A program made the translations under genes and the position numbers. A stretch of 64,000 bases of DNA from Anaeramoeba flamelloides. Its lineage: Eukaryota; Metamonada; Anaeramoebidae. Location of the stretch: the NCBI GenBank assembly GCA_027625915.1, contig JANTQA010000011.1, forward strand, positions 496,001 to 560,000. The letters run 5' to 3'. Below the pieces are notes generated by a model. That model ran no database searches. It saw only the letters and a list, made by a program, of their open reading frames with translations, and was not told the DNA's origin. The stretch's first letter is position 1; every line of letters begins with the position of its first letter. Below, piece by piece: positions 46,101 through 55,699 of this stretch.

Positions 46101-47697
46101 AAAGTATTATATTAATTATTTTTCAGAAAATTCAAAATTTTTTTTAAAATGTTTCTTTCAATCAAAACCATCTCATAATCAAAAAGAACTGAATGAATTT
46201 GATAAGGAATTTAAAATTGAAAAAAATATTCTTCAAAATCCAAAATTATATGAAGATTATCAAGATCCAGAAAGAATTATTCAAGAAATTAAACAATTTG
46301 GATTAATTGGGGAAAACAATAATATTGAATTAACTTCAACTTTGATTCGGAGCATAACGCAGTTTTATATCCCATTGTTTAATCAGATTCTTAATAACCA
46401 TTCCCTAATAGATTTCCAAACGACAAATCTATTTGCAGGCAGGTTTGGCAGAGAATTTATTCGGAAAATTGAATTAAATTTAACAAAGAACTTATCAAAT
46501 ATGATTTTTGTTACACGATTTCTTTCCAAATATTTAAAGTGTTTATATTTTTTAAATCTTATAATTGGCCCTTGCTTTGCTTATGAAGGCAGAGGTGTCG
46601 AGCTACTTACTGATAATGATAGAGAACGATGGTTTAAATCATTGAAATCACATTCTTCTGAAAACCTAAAATCAAAAGCAAAGACAAAACCAAAGCTCAA
46701 GCCAAAATTGTCATCATCGGATTTATCATCAAAACGGGCATCTTTGAAATCAAACCCAACACCAAAGAGTGAATCAAAGGATAAAAGGGTTGCAAGAAAA
46801 TCATATTTAAAGCAATCTCCAACGTTTCCGTCGCCTGATTTTTCACCAAATTTTACTAAATCAAAATACAAATCTACTCATTTGATACACAGTAATCAGC
46901 AAAATCGAAGTTTTAAAAAAATTATTTATTCAATGAAAAAAGTAAGCGCAAGTAATTCAAAATTGTCAAATGATCCGTTTTTAGATTTACAATTGGGGGT
47001 GCACTTTGTCAAAAGCGATGTTTTTAGATTTTTCAAGTTGCTCTATAGAATTATTAATCAAAAAAATCCATGTGGGAAATATATATTAGATTCTTTAAAA
47101 TATTTGCTAAGAGAAAGAACTGTGTATTTATCAGTTTATCAAGACAGTTTGTTATTTGAGTATTTAAAAATATTTTGCTTTAACACAGTCGATCACAATT
47201 CTAATAAAAAATCTTGGAAATTGTTTTATCAATTAATTGCTCATCATTCAGAAACTCTCACTTTGCTAATCAATGAAGATATCCTGAAAAAATTTTTAAT
47301 GACACCAAATGATCCCATTGCGATCGCTTATCAAGCAAAGTATTTTAATAAGTTATTGAAAATCGTTCAAATAAATGAACAAAGGATGAAAAAACGGAAT
47401 AAAAAACATTACAGATGGTATAAAAATGACCCTTTAAAATCATTGCTTGAGGATCGTAAAAAATTTATACAATATCTCATCAAAACTATTTGGTATACTA
47501 GATTGCATTTAAACTTTAAAAAATTTGATAAGGAGTTTTCTGGCTATCCTTTTATTGAAATTAGTAATATTTATAATACAATAATGAATAACAACTATTG
47601 CTCAAAATTGTTAAAAAAATTAAAAAATCATGAGGACTATTCTTATGGAATCAAGTTTTTTTTACGTTTTGAAAATTTAAAAAAATCCAAAAATTAA
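34152..47697 (+). CDS. 1,539-residue protein of unknown function (8 exons)
   Basis: Exons 34152-34230, 34368-34550, 35023-35267, about 35677-35924, 41123-41945, 44291-44893, 45027-45434 and 45667-47697 join through phases 1,1,0,2,0,0,0 into one open frame. I do not recognise the family. Visible parts: a basic N-terminus; two copies of a short helical motif (YSDFEQAAIEW...KKI in exon 3, FEDYHRACKRW...SKL in exon 5), suggesting internal duplication; Lys/Glu and Asn/Thr/Lys low-complexity segments (start of exon 5; most of exon 6); then about 800 alpha-helical residues (exons 7-8) interrupted by a Ser/Lys/Pro-rich linker, suggestive of HEAT/ARM-like or other helical scaffold. No signal peptide or membrane segment is clear. 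Introns of 137, 472, 409, 5,198, 2,345, 133 and 232 nt; the two large ones hold repeats. Codon use is much more AT-rich than in PRIM2 or TMEM62. The joins over the long introns rest on phase and splice sites only, so two genes cannot be excluded. Confidence 0.68.
35429..35661 (+). repeat. CCCTTCT heptamer minisatellite in intron 3
   Basis: About 33 tandem copies of the 7-bp unit CCCTTCT, with rare variants (CTCCATT at about 35533 and 35630). It lies just before the acceptor of exon 4 of the 1,539-residue gene and forms an extremely long polypyrimidine tract. Because the unit is 7 bp and contains no stop in several frames, it reads through as heptapeptide repeats on both strands, which I regard as accidental. 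Confidence 0.9.
37185..37771. mobile_element. 587-bp TIR element, family E (copy 1)
   Basis: Termini AGGTATTTCCAAAAAAGTGG GGCA and, on the other strand, AGCTATTTCCAAGAATGTGG GGCA, each flanked by TA, as expected for Tc1/mariner-superfamily insertion. No transposase frame is present, so it is non-autonomous. A second, interrupted copy is at 55700-57460. It sits in intron 4 of the 1,539-residue gene. Confidence 0.82.
37985..38080 (-). repeat. SINE-like 3' end
   Basis: Minus strand: TTAGTAATCAGTGCTGTAAG, then GAGGATCTTTGATCACTC stem-loop, CCTTCAACCAATAAAAAA. Same 3' end as the element at 16545-16800; the block ACTAATGGTAAATTAGTAAT also occurs near 2898. Confidence 0.55.
38340..38575 (+). repeat. 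Dispersed repeat family F (copy 1)
   Basis: Alignable by eye to 43275-43535: shared words TTTTCTTTTTGATC, TTTTTATTTTCAAGTTA, GTAACCACTTGATTTTTCTC and AACTCTTCTTCCCA. A third partial copy is on the minus strand at about 63295-63345. A 65-codon frame here is not conserved in the other copies, so I do not call a gene. Confidence 0.5.
39490..40080 (+). repeat. Dispersed repeat family G (copy 1)
   Basis: Alignable by eye to 54255-54860: GGTCAAATTGAA, GGTATGAAAGCTTTTAATGG, ATCAAAAAGAATA, then a CTAAC/CCATAAC-rich strip and AATTGTTTTTAAATACCCAC. A G15 run (39612-39626) interrupts this copy at a point where the other copy has GAGTG. Part of the family also appears near 49690-50000. Confidence 0.55.
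40178..40509 (+). other. Coding-like island, possible small 2-exon gene or remnant
   Basis: Frames 40178-40273 and 40336-40509 can be joined by a 62-nt intron (GTATTA donor, TTAAG acceptor, phase 0) to give 89 residues starting MKANMGFIDATDQG and containing FNGNDVISKQIFPHNN. Base composition and codon use are more gene-like than the surroundings. I do not recognise the protein. Its phases do not fit the surrounding 8-exon gene, so it would be a nested gene, a remnant of a duplicated gene, or chance. Confidence 0.3.
42135..42770 (-). mobile_element. Composite TIR repeat family B (copy 2)
   Basis: Minus-strand relative of 7476-8058: the ends CAAAAATTGTGAACTACCTG (42144), GTGAATCAAAATTTTTG (about 42322) and ATTATAAAGTGAGTAAACAT (about 42745) correspond to the three terminus-like words there. 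Diverged, no coding content. Confidence 0.55.
43744..43871. mobile_element. 128-bp MITE with 21-bp perfect TIRs
   Basis: Both ends, read inward, are TAGCTGTTTTAAAAAAGTGT G, identical over 21 bp and similar further in (TACCAAAAC versus GACTCGAAG). TA lies on each side (43742-43743 and 43872-43873), giving a TA target duplication. Small size and TA duplication suggest a Tc1/mariner-derived MITE. Its outer word resembles family E (AG-TATTTCCAAAAAAGTG). Confidence 0.85.
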
Positions 47698-47802
47698 TTA
47701 ATGATATTGTTAAAAATATTACTATTTAATAAAAATACACAAAACTTGATTTTAATATTCATTATAATTATTCTTTTGTGTTATTAATAATAATAATGTA
47801 TT

Positions 47803-47889
<87 letters not shown>
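47803..47889 (+). repeat. (TA)n-(TG)n microsatellite
   Basis: About ten TA units (47803-47822), a TGTA link, then about thirty TG units to 47889. It lies about 110 bp beyond the stop codon of the 1,539-residue gene and so may be in or near its 3' untranslated region. Confidence 0.95.
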
Positions 47890-47893
<4 letters not shown>

Positions 47894-48894
47894 ATATAAA
47901 CTAAATTCCAAAAATTTGGACACAGTTTAAACGGTTGAAAGAATAGCAATACTCCTTTACATTCAATTTGGAAATAATTTTGATTTTACAGACTATTACA
48001 TTTTTTATCTTTTTGTTTTGTTTTCATTCTCTTTTTAGCAGGTACTTAATCTATTTCCTTAGATCTTGAATTTTTTTTTTCGATGAATAATTAATCACTC
48101 ATCCTTTATTGTTTCTGTGGGTTAGTACTATTTGTTGAAAAATAATAGGAATAAAATTATCATTCATCTTTCCATAAAAAGGTTTGTAATAATCAAAGGA
48201 AAAATTCAAATTTTTTAATTCTTCAAAGAAGATTTAATTATTATTTCCCATTGATATTGTAAACTTTATAAATTTATTTTAATTTTTGGAATGAGATTTT
48301 TTTGGGAAGCGGAATAAATATTTTGATCATTTTATTTTAAAATTAACAGTTATAACACAAGGATTAAAAAATTAATATGCTATATTATTATTTTTAATTT
48401 TTTTTTTTAAATATTTTCAAAATAATAAAACAAAATATAATTAATAATGTGAATAATTAAAAAAAAAAAAAAATATTTATAAATAGTGTATTTATAAAAT
48501 CACATTTAGTTTCTTATACTCTTAATATTTCTAAAAGAATAATTACCTAATCCTTTATATTTTAAGAAATTTACCAGATAATTGGAAAATCTGTTCAGAA
48601 AAAAATTCCAACAAGGCTTTTAATTAGAGACATTACGGGAACTTGAAATTGAAAAAGTAATCAACATAAGAAACAAATTACTTTTGAATATTAATATATA
48701 ATATTATTTTCAACCAAACAATCAAAAATAATGTAAATCTACTTTATCATCAAAATCGTTAAAATTGTTTTGGAGAAACCAAAAATAATTAAATATTTTC
48801 AACTAATATTTATTAATGAGATCAATCAAAAAAAAAATTCAGAACAAAAGATAATAAAGTTAGTTCAATTTTTAAGATTGAAACTTTCAAGGAA

Positions 48895-49062
48895 ATATAA
48901 GGTACAGAATAATCTGAAATTATAGAACATTTTTTGGGGGATTTTTTTTACACAAATTAATATACTAGAATCTGAATTTAATACCTGAATTTAAGATTTT
49001 TTTTGTGATTTGAATTTTGTTTAAAGTTTTTGTCTTAAAAGTGGAACTGGATGTTTTCAAAA
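48895..49062. mobile_element. MITE family D (copy 3, partial)
   Basis: Right side GTCTTAAAAGTGGAACTGGA at about 49032 and centre TATACTAGAATCTGAATTTA match the family; the left arm has decayed to AAGGTACAGAATAATCTGAA and lacks its CAGT start. Confidence 0.55.
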
Positions 49063-51787
49063 AAAAAAATTTATTGTATTTAATCCACCGTTTTGATATT
49101 AATCATTTATTTTTTCTTTTGTTAATTGATCTTTCTTTGAATTTTCAGTTGAGGTTTTCAATTATAAATTCTCTTGGGCTTTTTTTTCTGTGTTTAACTT
49201 TTTTTTTTCAAATGTCAAAATAAAAGATTACCAATTGTGTCTGATATCAAAAAGATTCAATATTTTAATATATTTTTTTTTATATTTTTAAAATAAGATT
49301 CAAGTTTTGAAAGTTGTCTATACAGAAAGGTGATCTGAAATTACAAAAAGTGTGACTTCCTAAAAGTAGAAATGTTTTTTATATTTTTCTTTTTCTAAAT
49401 AGATACAAAAATAAAAAGGTGGTGATCTTTTTAACTAAAAATATCATTGAGAAAAATGATCTTTTTTTTAAAAATGAAAACTCATTTCTTGAAAGTTAAT
49501 CAATCAGTATGCTTTTTAATTGTTTCATTTGAATAGATAAAACGCCTCTTACCTTTGGGAAAGTAATAAATAAGATTAACTGTAAAGTAGGGGAAAAATA
49601 CCGAACATGAAAATAATAATGGACAAGATTTTTAATTGTGAATATTAGTAAAATTTTTGTATAATTTCTTTTTTGAAAATCAAATCCTTTTTTTGAAGAT
49701 ACAAACTTTTAAAATTCTAACTCATCGATTATTAGAATGATGATTAATGAAATTACAATTGTTCAAAAATCTCTTCAATCAATCAAAAAACTAAGAATAA
49801 AAAATATCATTTTCCAAAACTATAGCAAAACTTGTGAAAACCCGATTTGTTTTTTCAAATACGTAGATCTAGTTGTGCTATCAAACAATTAAATGAGTAT
49901 TCTATAAACACCCCTACTTTAATGAATTTTAGGTGGGTTTTTTCCTCGTCTCATAAAAAATTTGGTTATTTATAAAAAGGATTTTATTGAAAATAAAAGA
50001 AATTACACTGCAATTTTCCGAAAATTCACAATTAAAAATCTGGTCTGGTATTATTTTCATGTACACTATTTTTTTCCCTATTATACAATTACAAAAAGTG
50101 AATTTTACCAAAGTACTCTCCAAATAATTCTAATGTTCTAAGCATTGTCTCTGAAAACCACAATTTATGATACACAATTACCCATAAAAATTTACCTTTT
50201 TACTTGTGAAAATCAAAATCAAGTACAGTATGTTAAATAACCCATGTCAACTTAAATAATTGTCGTTTTTTAAACTTTAACTGTGGTTTTTTGAAAAACG
50301 TGTTTTTAACTGTTGTTTTCCAACTTTTTTCAGTTGTTTTCGTTTTTTATCTGTGGTCAACAATTAAAAGTTTTCAAAAGTGTGTTTATTTTTAAAAAGG
50401 AGGTATATCTTGACAATATTACTGTCATTCTCAAAGCCATAATTGAAATTTTTATTGAAAGTTTTTTATAATATTATTTCTGCTAAAGTGATTGAAAAAT
50501 TTAAAGATCTTATAATAATCTCTGAAAATTGATCTAACAGAGATTTAATTTCCTCTCATTATTAAACTTGTTGAAAATGAATTGATTTATAAATAATTTG
50601 GTCATTGGGTATGTTCTTGTAGAATTTTAGATCAGATAAAATATTGGTTAATTAACTTTTGATTCAATATGAAATATTCTCTCATTTTGGATTCTTATCT
50701 CCTCCAATATAGGCAAAAAAAAACAAGTAAATAATTAAACCAAATACAAGATATGATTTGAAGACAATTGGCGAACGGAAAAAAGAAAATGAATTGAAAT
50801 TTTTGGTTCATAGCTTTTCAAAAAAAACTTTGAAAAATTGATATCTCATTTTGTTAATATGCCGAGGTACAAGTAAAAAAGTTTTTAAGGAACTTGTTTT
50901 ATCCTTTTTATTGATTTTTTTTGTATTTATTCAAATTGAAAGATTTGGTTGATTGTGGATTTTGGTGTTGTTTTGTAAAAATTTGGTTGAATTAGATCTC
51001 TTTTATCAGGAGATTGGCTAAGAAGGTTGTAGAAAAACTCTTGATAATATGATCTATTTAACATATTGTTTGATTTGAAATTAGAGTTAAACTGAACTGT
51101 ATTTTTTTGTTGTTGAACACAAATTAATAACATAAAACCACAGTTAAAGAAAAAAAGAAAACTCATTAAAAAAAAAAAAACAACGGTTATTTCAAAAAAC
51201 AACACAAATAATTTCAAAAAAACATATTAAAACGCCGACACGGGTTATTGAACATACTGTAATACTTTTTAAAATTTTATCTCAAAGTCCAATAAAGAAG
51301 AAAAATATAATTTCTAAAAATGTCCATTTCTTATTGAGTTTGTGAAGATGTTTCAAGTTTTTATAACAAATAATTTGAAAAATTTTTGAGAACTTGAAAT
51401 TCGAATTTTCATTTATTAATTGGAATATAACAGTATTCAACCCAAAAGATCTTGATGAAATTAAAACCACTAGAATCCAAGTTTGGCAAAATGATTCTTC
51501 CAACTTTTTAATTCCCATTTGAATCCTAATAAACCTCGAAATATTATGATAGTTTTGGATTATTTTTATTACAATACAAAAGTATTACATTTGTTACAAA
51601 AATAAATTAATTATTCGCTTTTTTGAATTTCAGGATTCTGTTTATCTCAGTAATAGGTTTGTATAAAGTTGAAAAGTTATTAAACTCTTTTACTAATATT
51701 ATTTTTTCAAAACAATTTTTAAAAAATAAATAATAGAAGAGTAAAAAGAGGAAAAATTTTTTTAAAAATATTTACTGTTATTTGTAA

Positions 51788-51935
51788 GTTAAATGGGAAA
51801 ATTTTCACTTCATTCTCAGATTTCCTTTTTCATAAAGATTCCAAGTCCTTTAATTTCAATCTACTTTTGATAGAACACTATTTCTGAAAAAAATATGGAA
51901 AAGGAAGTGAAAATTTCTTCTCAAATAGAATTTAT
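51788..51935. repeat. Hairpin repeat family C (copy 2)
   Basis: Arms GAAAATTTTCACTTCATTCT (51798) and TATGGAAAAGGAAGTGAAAA (51895) form an imperfect inverted repeat like those at 14445 and 60088. No coding content. Confidence 0.6.
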
Positions 51936-52918
51936 AGATCCATAAGGATTCTCTATAAAGTTAGTCTTAATTGAAAAATTCTCTAAATTTCAAAGAAATT
52001 ACATTTTCCATTTTTCGCCGAATAAAATTAAACAGGAATTGTCCATGACTGAAATTCTTTGTTGTAAATGAAAACAAATTTTTTAAAACAGAATTAAAAA
52101 TAACAAGTTAAATTATCAAATAGATTAAATTATAAAAATACGAGTTAAGGGACACTTAAATACCAATATTTTGCTCTTTTTTCTTGTTTATTTCTCATAA
52201 TATCCTTTCATTAAATTTATTTTTTTCAACTTTTCAGCAAAAATATCGAAAACTATTGATATGAATAATAGTTCCAAAAAAAAGACCTTATATTTCAGAA
52301 TTGTTAAACTAAAGAGAAGTTTTTCCTGTTTTTAATTTTGATTTCAGTTGACATTCCCGTTTTTTTCTCGTTTAAAATGAGAATAAAAAAAAAGTGTAAC
52401 ACACCTAATAGAAAATGATTAAAGATTTTATTTTGATTAAGAAATCAACTTGTGATCTCTTCTTATGAACAAATTATGGTTGAACTTAATCTTCTATAAA
52501 CATTTGAAAGTTGTTTTTTATGAACAAATAAGAAATAGTTTTATTTTGCAAAAAAAGAACAAGAGATAAGGTTTTTAGACATGAAAATGACAAAAATTTT
52601 GTATCAAAAATTACATGACTACAATCCTAATTCTCTTTGAAATTTCACGCTTTTCATGATTATCTAACTTGTCGATTTTATATTTTCCACTTCATTTTCC
52701 AATTATTCAAGAACTTCTAAGAAAACACAACTAGAACTTGTAATTTTGGTTTGGTGATTTTTTCTCAAAGTAACAGAAAAAATTCAAAAAAATAATTCGA
52801 CAAGTTCAGCAAAAACATATCCTTCGGTTGAAAAAAAAATCCTTAGAAATGCTTCTTTCAAATCAAGAAAAAAAATATTACAATAAATTTCAACTTGAAA
52901 AAATTTATTTTTTCTCAA

Positions 52919-53604
52919 ATGAAATTAGCTGTTTTAGTACTTTTATTCTCGATTTTTGCTTATATTAATGCAGGTTATTGTGACACCTGTGGTTCTTCAA
53001 GCTATGTAGACATTAGCTCTTGGTGTTCTAAATATAGTGGTTGGAGTCAAGAATGTTGCAAGGTAAACTATTTTTGACTTTTTTCCTTTTTCCAAAATTT
53101 GTCTTTCTTTTTAAGCTAATTTTGAATTATTTTTTTTCTTCTTAATTTTTTTCTTTGTCTTTTTAGTGTATTGCCGAACACGAGTCAAGTGGAAATATCC
53201 ATGCTTGTAACAAAAATACCGATGCTTCAATTGTAATATTTTTTTGATTTTCTGTTTTAGACTTTCTTTTTCCTTTTTCTCCTAATAAATTTCATTTTTG
53301 TTTTTTTTTTTTTTTTTTTTTTTAATTATTTTTCCACAACAGGATGTTGGTTTATGGCAAATGTAAGTTTTTTTTTCAAAACAAATTCTTTAGTGTTTCA
53401 CTTAACTTTTTTTTTTTCATTGCTTATTTTTCTAAATTCCAATAAAACAGAAATAGCAGAAATTGGGATGCCTGTAACGGAGGAAAGGCACCATGTACTG
53501 CCTCCGAAAATTTAGCATGTGCAAAGGACGTATTTGGATGGGGAAGTCACACTTGGAAATATTGGTCAACATGTTCGACTTGTGGGTGTTGTCACAAAGC
53601 CTAA
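52919..53604 (+). CDS. Secreted C-type (GH22-like) lysozyme, 4 exons
   Basis: Exons 52919-53062, 53167-53232, 53343-53362 and 53451-53604 (phases 0,0,2) give 127 residues. Signal peptide about 1-17 (MKLAVLVLLFSIFAYINA). The core matches C-type lysozymes: CIAEHESSG holds the acid Glu (E54, hen E35) and SIDVGLWQINSRNW holds the second acid (D71, hen D52); their 17-residue spacing is exactly that of hen lysozyme. CAKDVF and TWKYWSTC match the C-terminal helices, and Cys are numerous (two extra near the C-terminus, CSTCGCC). Known role of the family: hydrolysis of peptidoglycan between MurNAc and GlcNAc; for a bacterivorous protist, phagosomal digestion or secretion is the natural inference. Exon 3 is only 20 nt. 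Introns are 104, 110 and 88 nt with GTAA donors and T-rich acceptors. Start at ATG 52919; an in-frame TTG upstream is not a start. The N-terminal part before the Glu is shorter in helix content than in animals. Confidence 0.9.
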
Positions 53605-54254
53605 ATTGATTCATAATAATTTTGAATTTCTTTCTTTTTAATTTTGTCCAAAAAAAAAAAAAAAAAAAAAAAAAAAGATTTTAGAATTGATCTTTTAAAA
53701 ATTTCTTTTTGCCACTTTGATTTAATTTTATTAGGATACCTGATCAATAAATTACTTTAAGAATTTTCTCTTTCTCGAGTTTTTTTTTTTTTTTGTGATT
53801 TTTTTGAATTACAAATAATTTTGTTTGGACGATTATTGAGCTTGGAAATGAAAAAAATCAAAGTTTGCCAAAATTTTTTGAACAAAAATATTCAAATATT
53901 ACTGGAGGTGAGTTTTTTTTTCTTGAAATTATAGTGTTTAAAAAAAGACAGGGATGAAAATAACTTCTAATACAATTTTTTACTGTTATTTTGTGATTAA
54001 TAAATGAAAATTTGAATTTCAAGTTCTCAAATATTTAACAAATTGTTGGATGAAAAAAACTGAAATACCTTTCGACACAACCCAATTTGGTATGACATTT
54101 TTTAGAAATTTGATAAAGCGGCTTTATTGGACTTTGATAAGAAATTTTAAAAAGTTTAACTTGATTTTTACAGTTTTGTCAATAATCAGAAAATTGTTTT
54201 ACCAAAATTTTATAATTTCCTATATTAAAGAAACAAACTGAAAATTATTACTGT

Positions 54255-54860
54255 GTACTTATTAGAATGACAATTAATCCAATTACGGATATCCTTTGAT
54301 TTTCAAATTTGGTCAAATTGAATTTTTTGGTATTATATGAACTGTTTATCTATTAATTTCATCAGTACGAAAGCTTTTTAATGGTTTTTAATGATGATTC
54401 TGAGTGTAAAAATCAAAAAGAATAATTTGTGATTAGTGGTATTTTCTAACTAAAATTGTATAAATCCAAAATGTTGATTAAAACCATCAATACTAAAATA
54501 GTTTTAAAATGTGTTTGAAACCCAATTTTTACAACCAAAAAGAAGTGGAAATTTTTTTTCTGTTTTATACAAGTCGCAAAAGTCTAATTGGTGGTTTAAT
54601 TTTTTTTTTCTCAAAAGCTTGGCCAAAATACACTAAAATATCATCCAAACCATCCTAACCTTAACCAAAATACACTCTAACCAAATTACAAAAACCTTAT
54701 CCTTCCTGAAAATTTGTTTTTAAATACCTACGACTAATAATTTTCAATAGAATTGACTATTTTGAAAAAAAATTGAGATTTTGATTAATTTTGATAATGA
54801 ATAATTTTCAACAAATTATACTTATTATAAATCATACCCAACTAATCCAAAAATAAGAAT
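54255..54860 (+). repeat. Dispersed repeat family G (copy 2)
   Basis: Alignable by eye to 39490-40080 (see there). Its downstream part (54900-55060, with AATTTAATGAACTTTTAGTA GGTTT and GGCTCATAAAAAGTTTGG) aligns instead to about 49890-49975, so the complete unit is probably about 800 bp and different copies keep different parts. Confidence 0.55.
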
Positions 54861-55164
54861 ATACAATATCTTTAACCAAATTCATAGCTGCCCCCCCTAT
54901 AAAGTTCTATTTTTTTCCAAAATAAGTGAACCCACTTTAGTTTATCGATCAATTGGATAGTTTAATATAGAAACCCGAATTTAATGAACTTTTAGTAGGT
55001 TTATAATTTGGCTCATAAAAAGTTTGGATCTTATATATCATCAACCCTGCAATAATTTTCGAAATATTAGCTATCAATAATCATTAAATAACTGTTTTTT
55101 ATACCCTACTGTTGTTACAAAACACAACCTTGTTAAAATAAAAAAAAAAAAAAGAAGGCGAACA

Positions 55165-55490
55165 AATAAACCCAATTCCAAAAATTTCGGCCACGTTTAA
55201 ACTGTTGATAGAATAACAATACTCCACTTTCCATTCAATTTAGGAATAATTTTGATTTTACAAACTATTTCATTTTTTGTCTTTTTTGTTTTGTTTTCAT
55301 TTCCTTTTTTACAGTTAGTAATCTATTTCCTAAGATCTGGAAATTTTTTTACAATGGTTGATAGAAGGTTAGTGTTGAGTTTATTAAATTGGAAAATCGT
55401 AGGCAATTGGTTGACTCTATCTAATCATTTGATCGATCAACAATTGTTGGTGAAATTTCAACAAATTTACCAATATATTTTTTGTTCTGC
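55165..55490 (+). repeat. Dispersed repeat family H (copy with longest match)
   Basis: Shares with 47905-48075 the words AATTCCAAAAATTT, CGTTTAAACTGTTGA versus AGTTTAAACGGTTGA, GAATAACAATACTCC, and AATAATTTTGATTTTACA. The second half (GTGAAATTTCAACAAATTTA) is shared with about 23480-23510. The start CCAAAAATTTGGACAC of the 47905 copy looks like a Tc1/mariner-type terminus. The 108-codon frame starting at 55252 overlaps it and is not a supported gene. Confidence 0.5.
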
Positions 55491-55699
55491 TGGTTTCATT
55501 ATTTGGGACACACCAATTTTTTTTTTTTTTTGGTTTATATTTTTTTCTTTTATTTCGATCAAAATTATTACTTATTAAAACATTAATACTATGTGACTTA
55601 AATGTGGTTTTTATATTAGGTTTGGAAATATATTGTAAATTTAGTTTTTTTTTTACCTTTTTAAGATTTTGGGTTTGTCAAAATTTGGGAATGGGGGTT

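Larger units (their letters stand above)
47698..52918. other. Intergenic between unknown gene and lysozyme gene
   Basis: A 5.2-kb AT-rich region without a supported gene. It holds a TA/TG microsatellite (47803-47889), a dispersed repeat at 47905-48075 shared with 55170-55345, a partial family D MITE at 48895-49062, a region at 49690-50170 related to family G and its extension (54900-55060), and a family C hairpin at 51788-51935. Confidence 0.55.

Noticed and set aside
47752-47949. His-Thr repeat peptide on the minus strand
   Set aside because: Product of the TG/CA microsatellite.
55252-55578. 108-codon hydrophobic frame
   Set aside because: Covers dispersed repeat family H; the related copies at 47905 and 23240 do not keep the frame.
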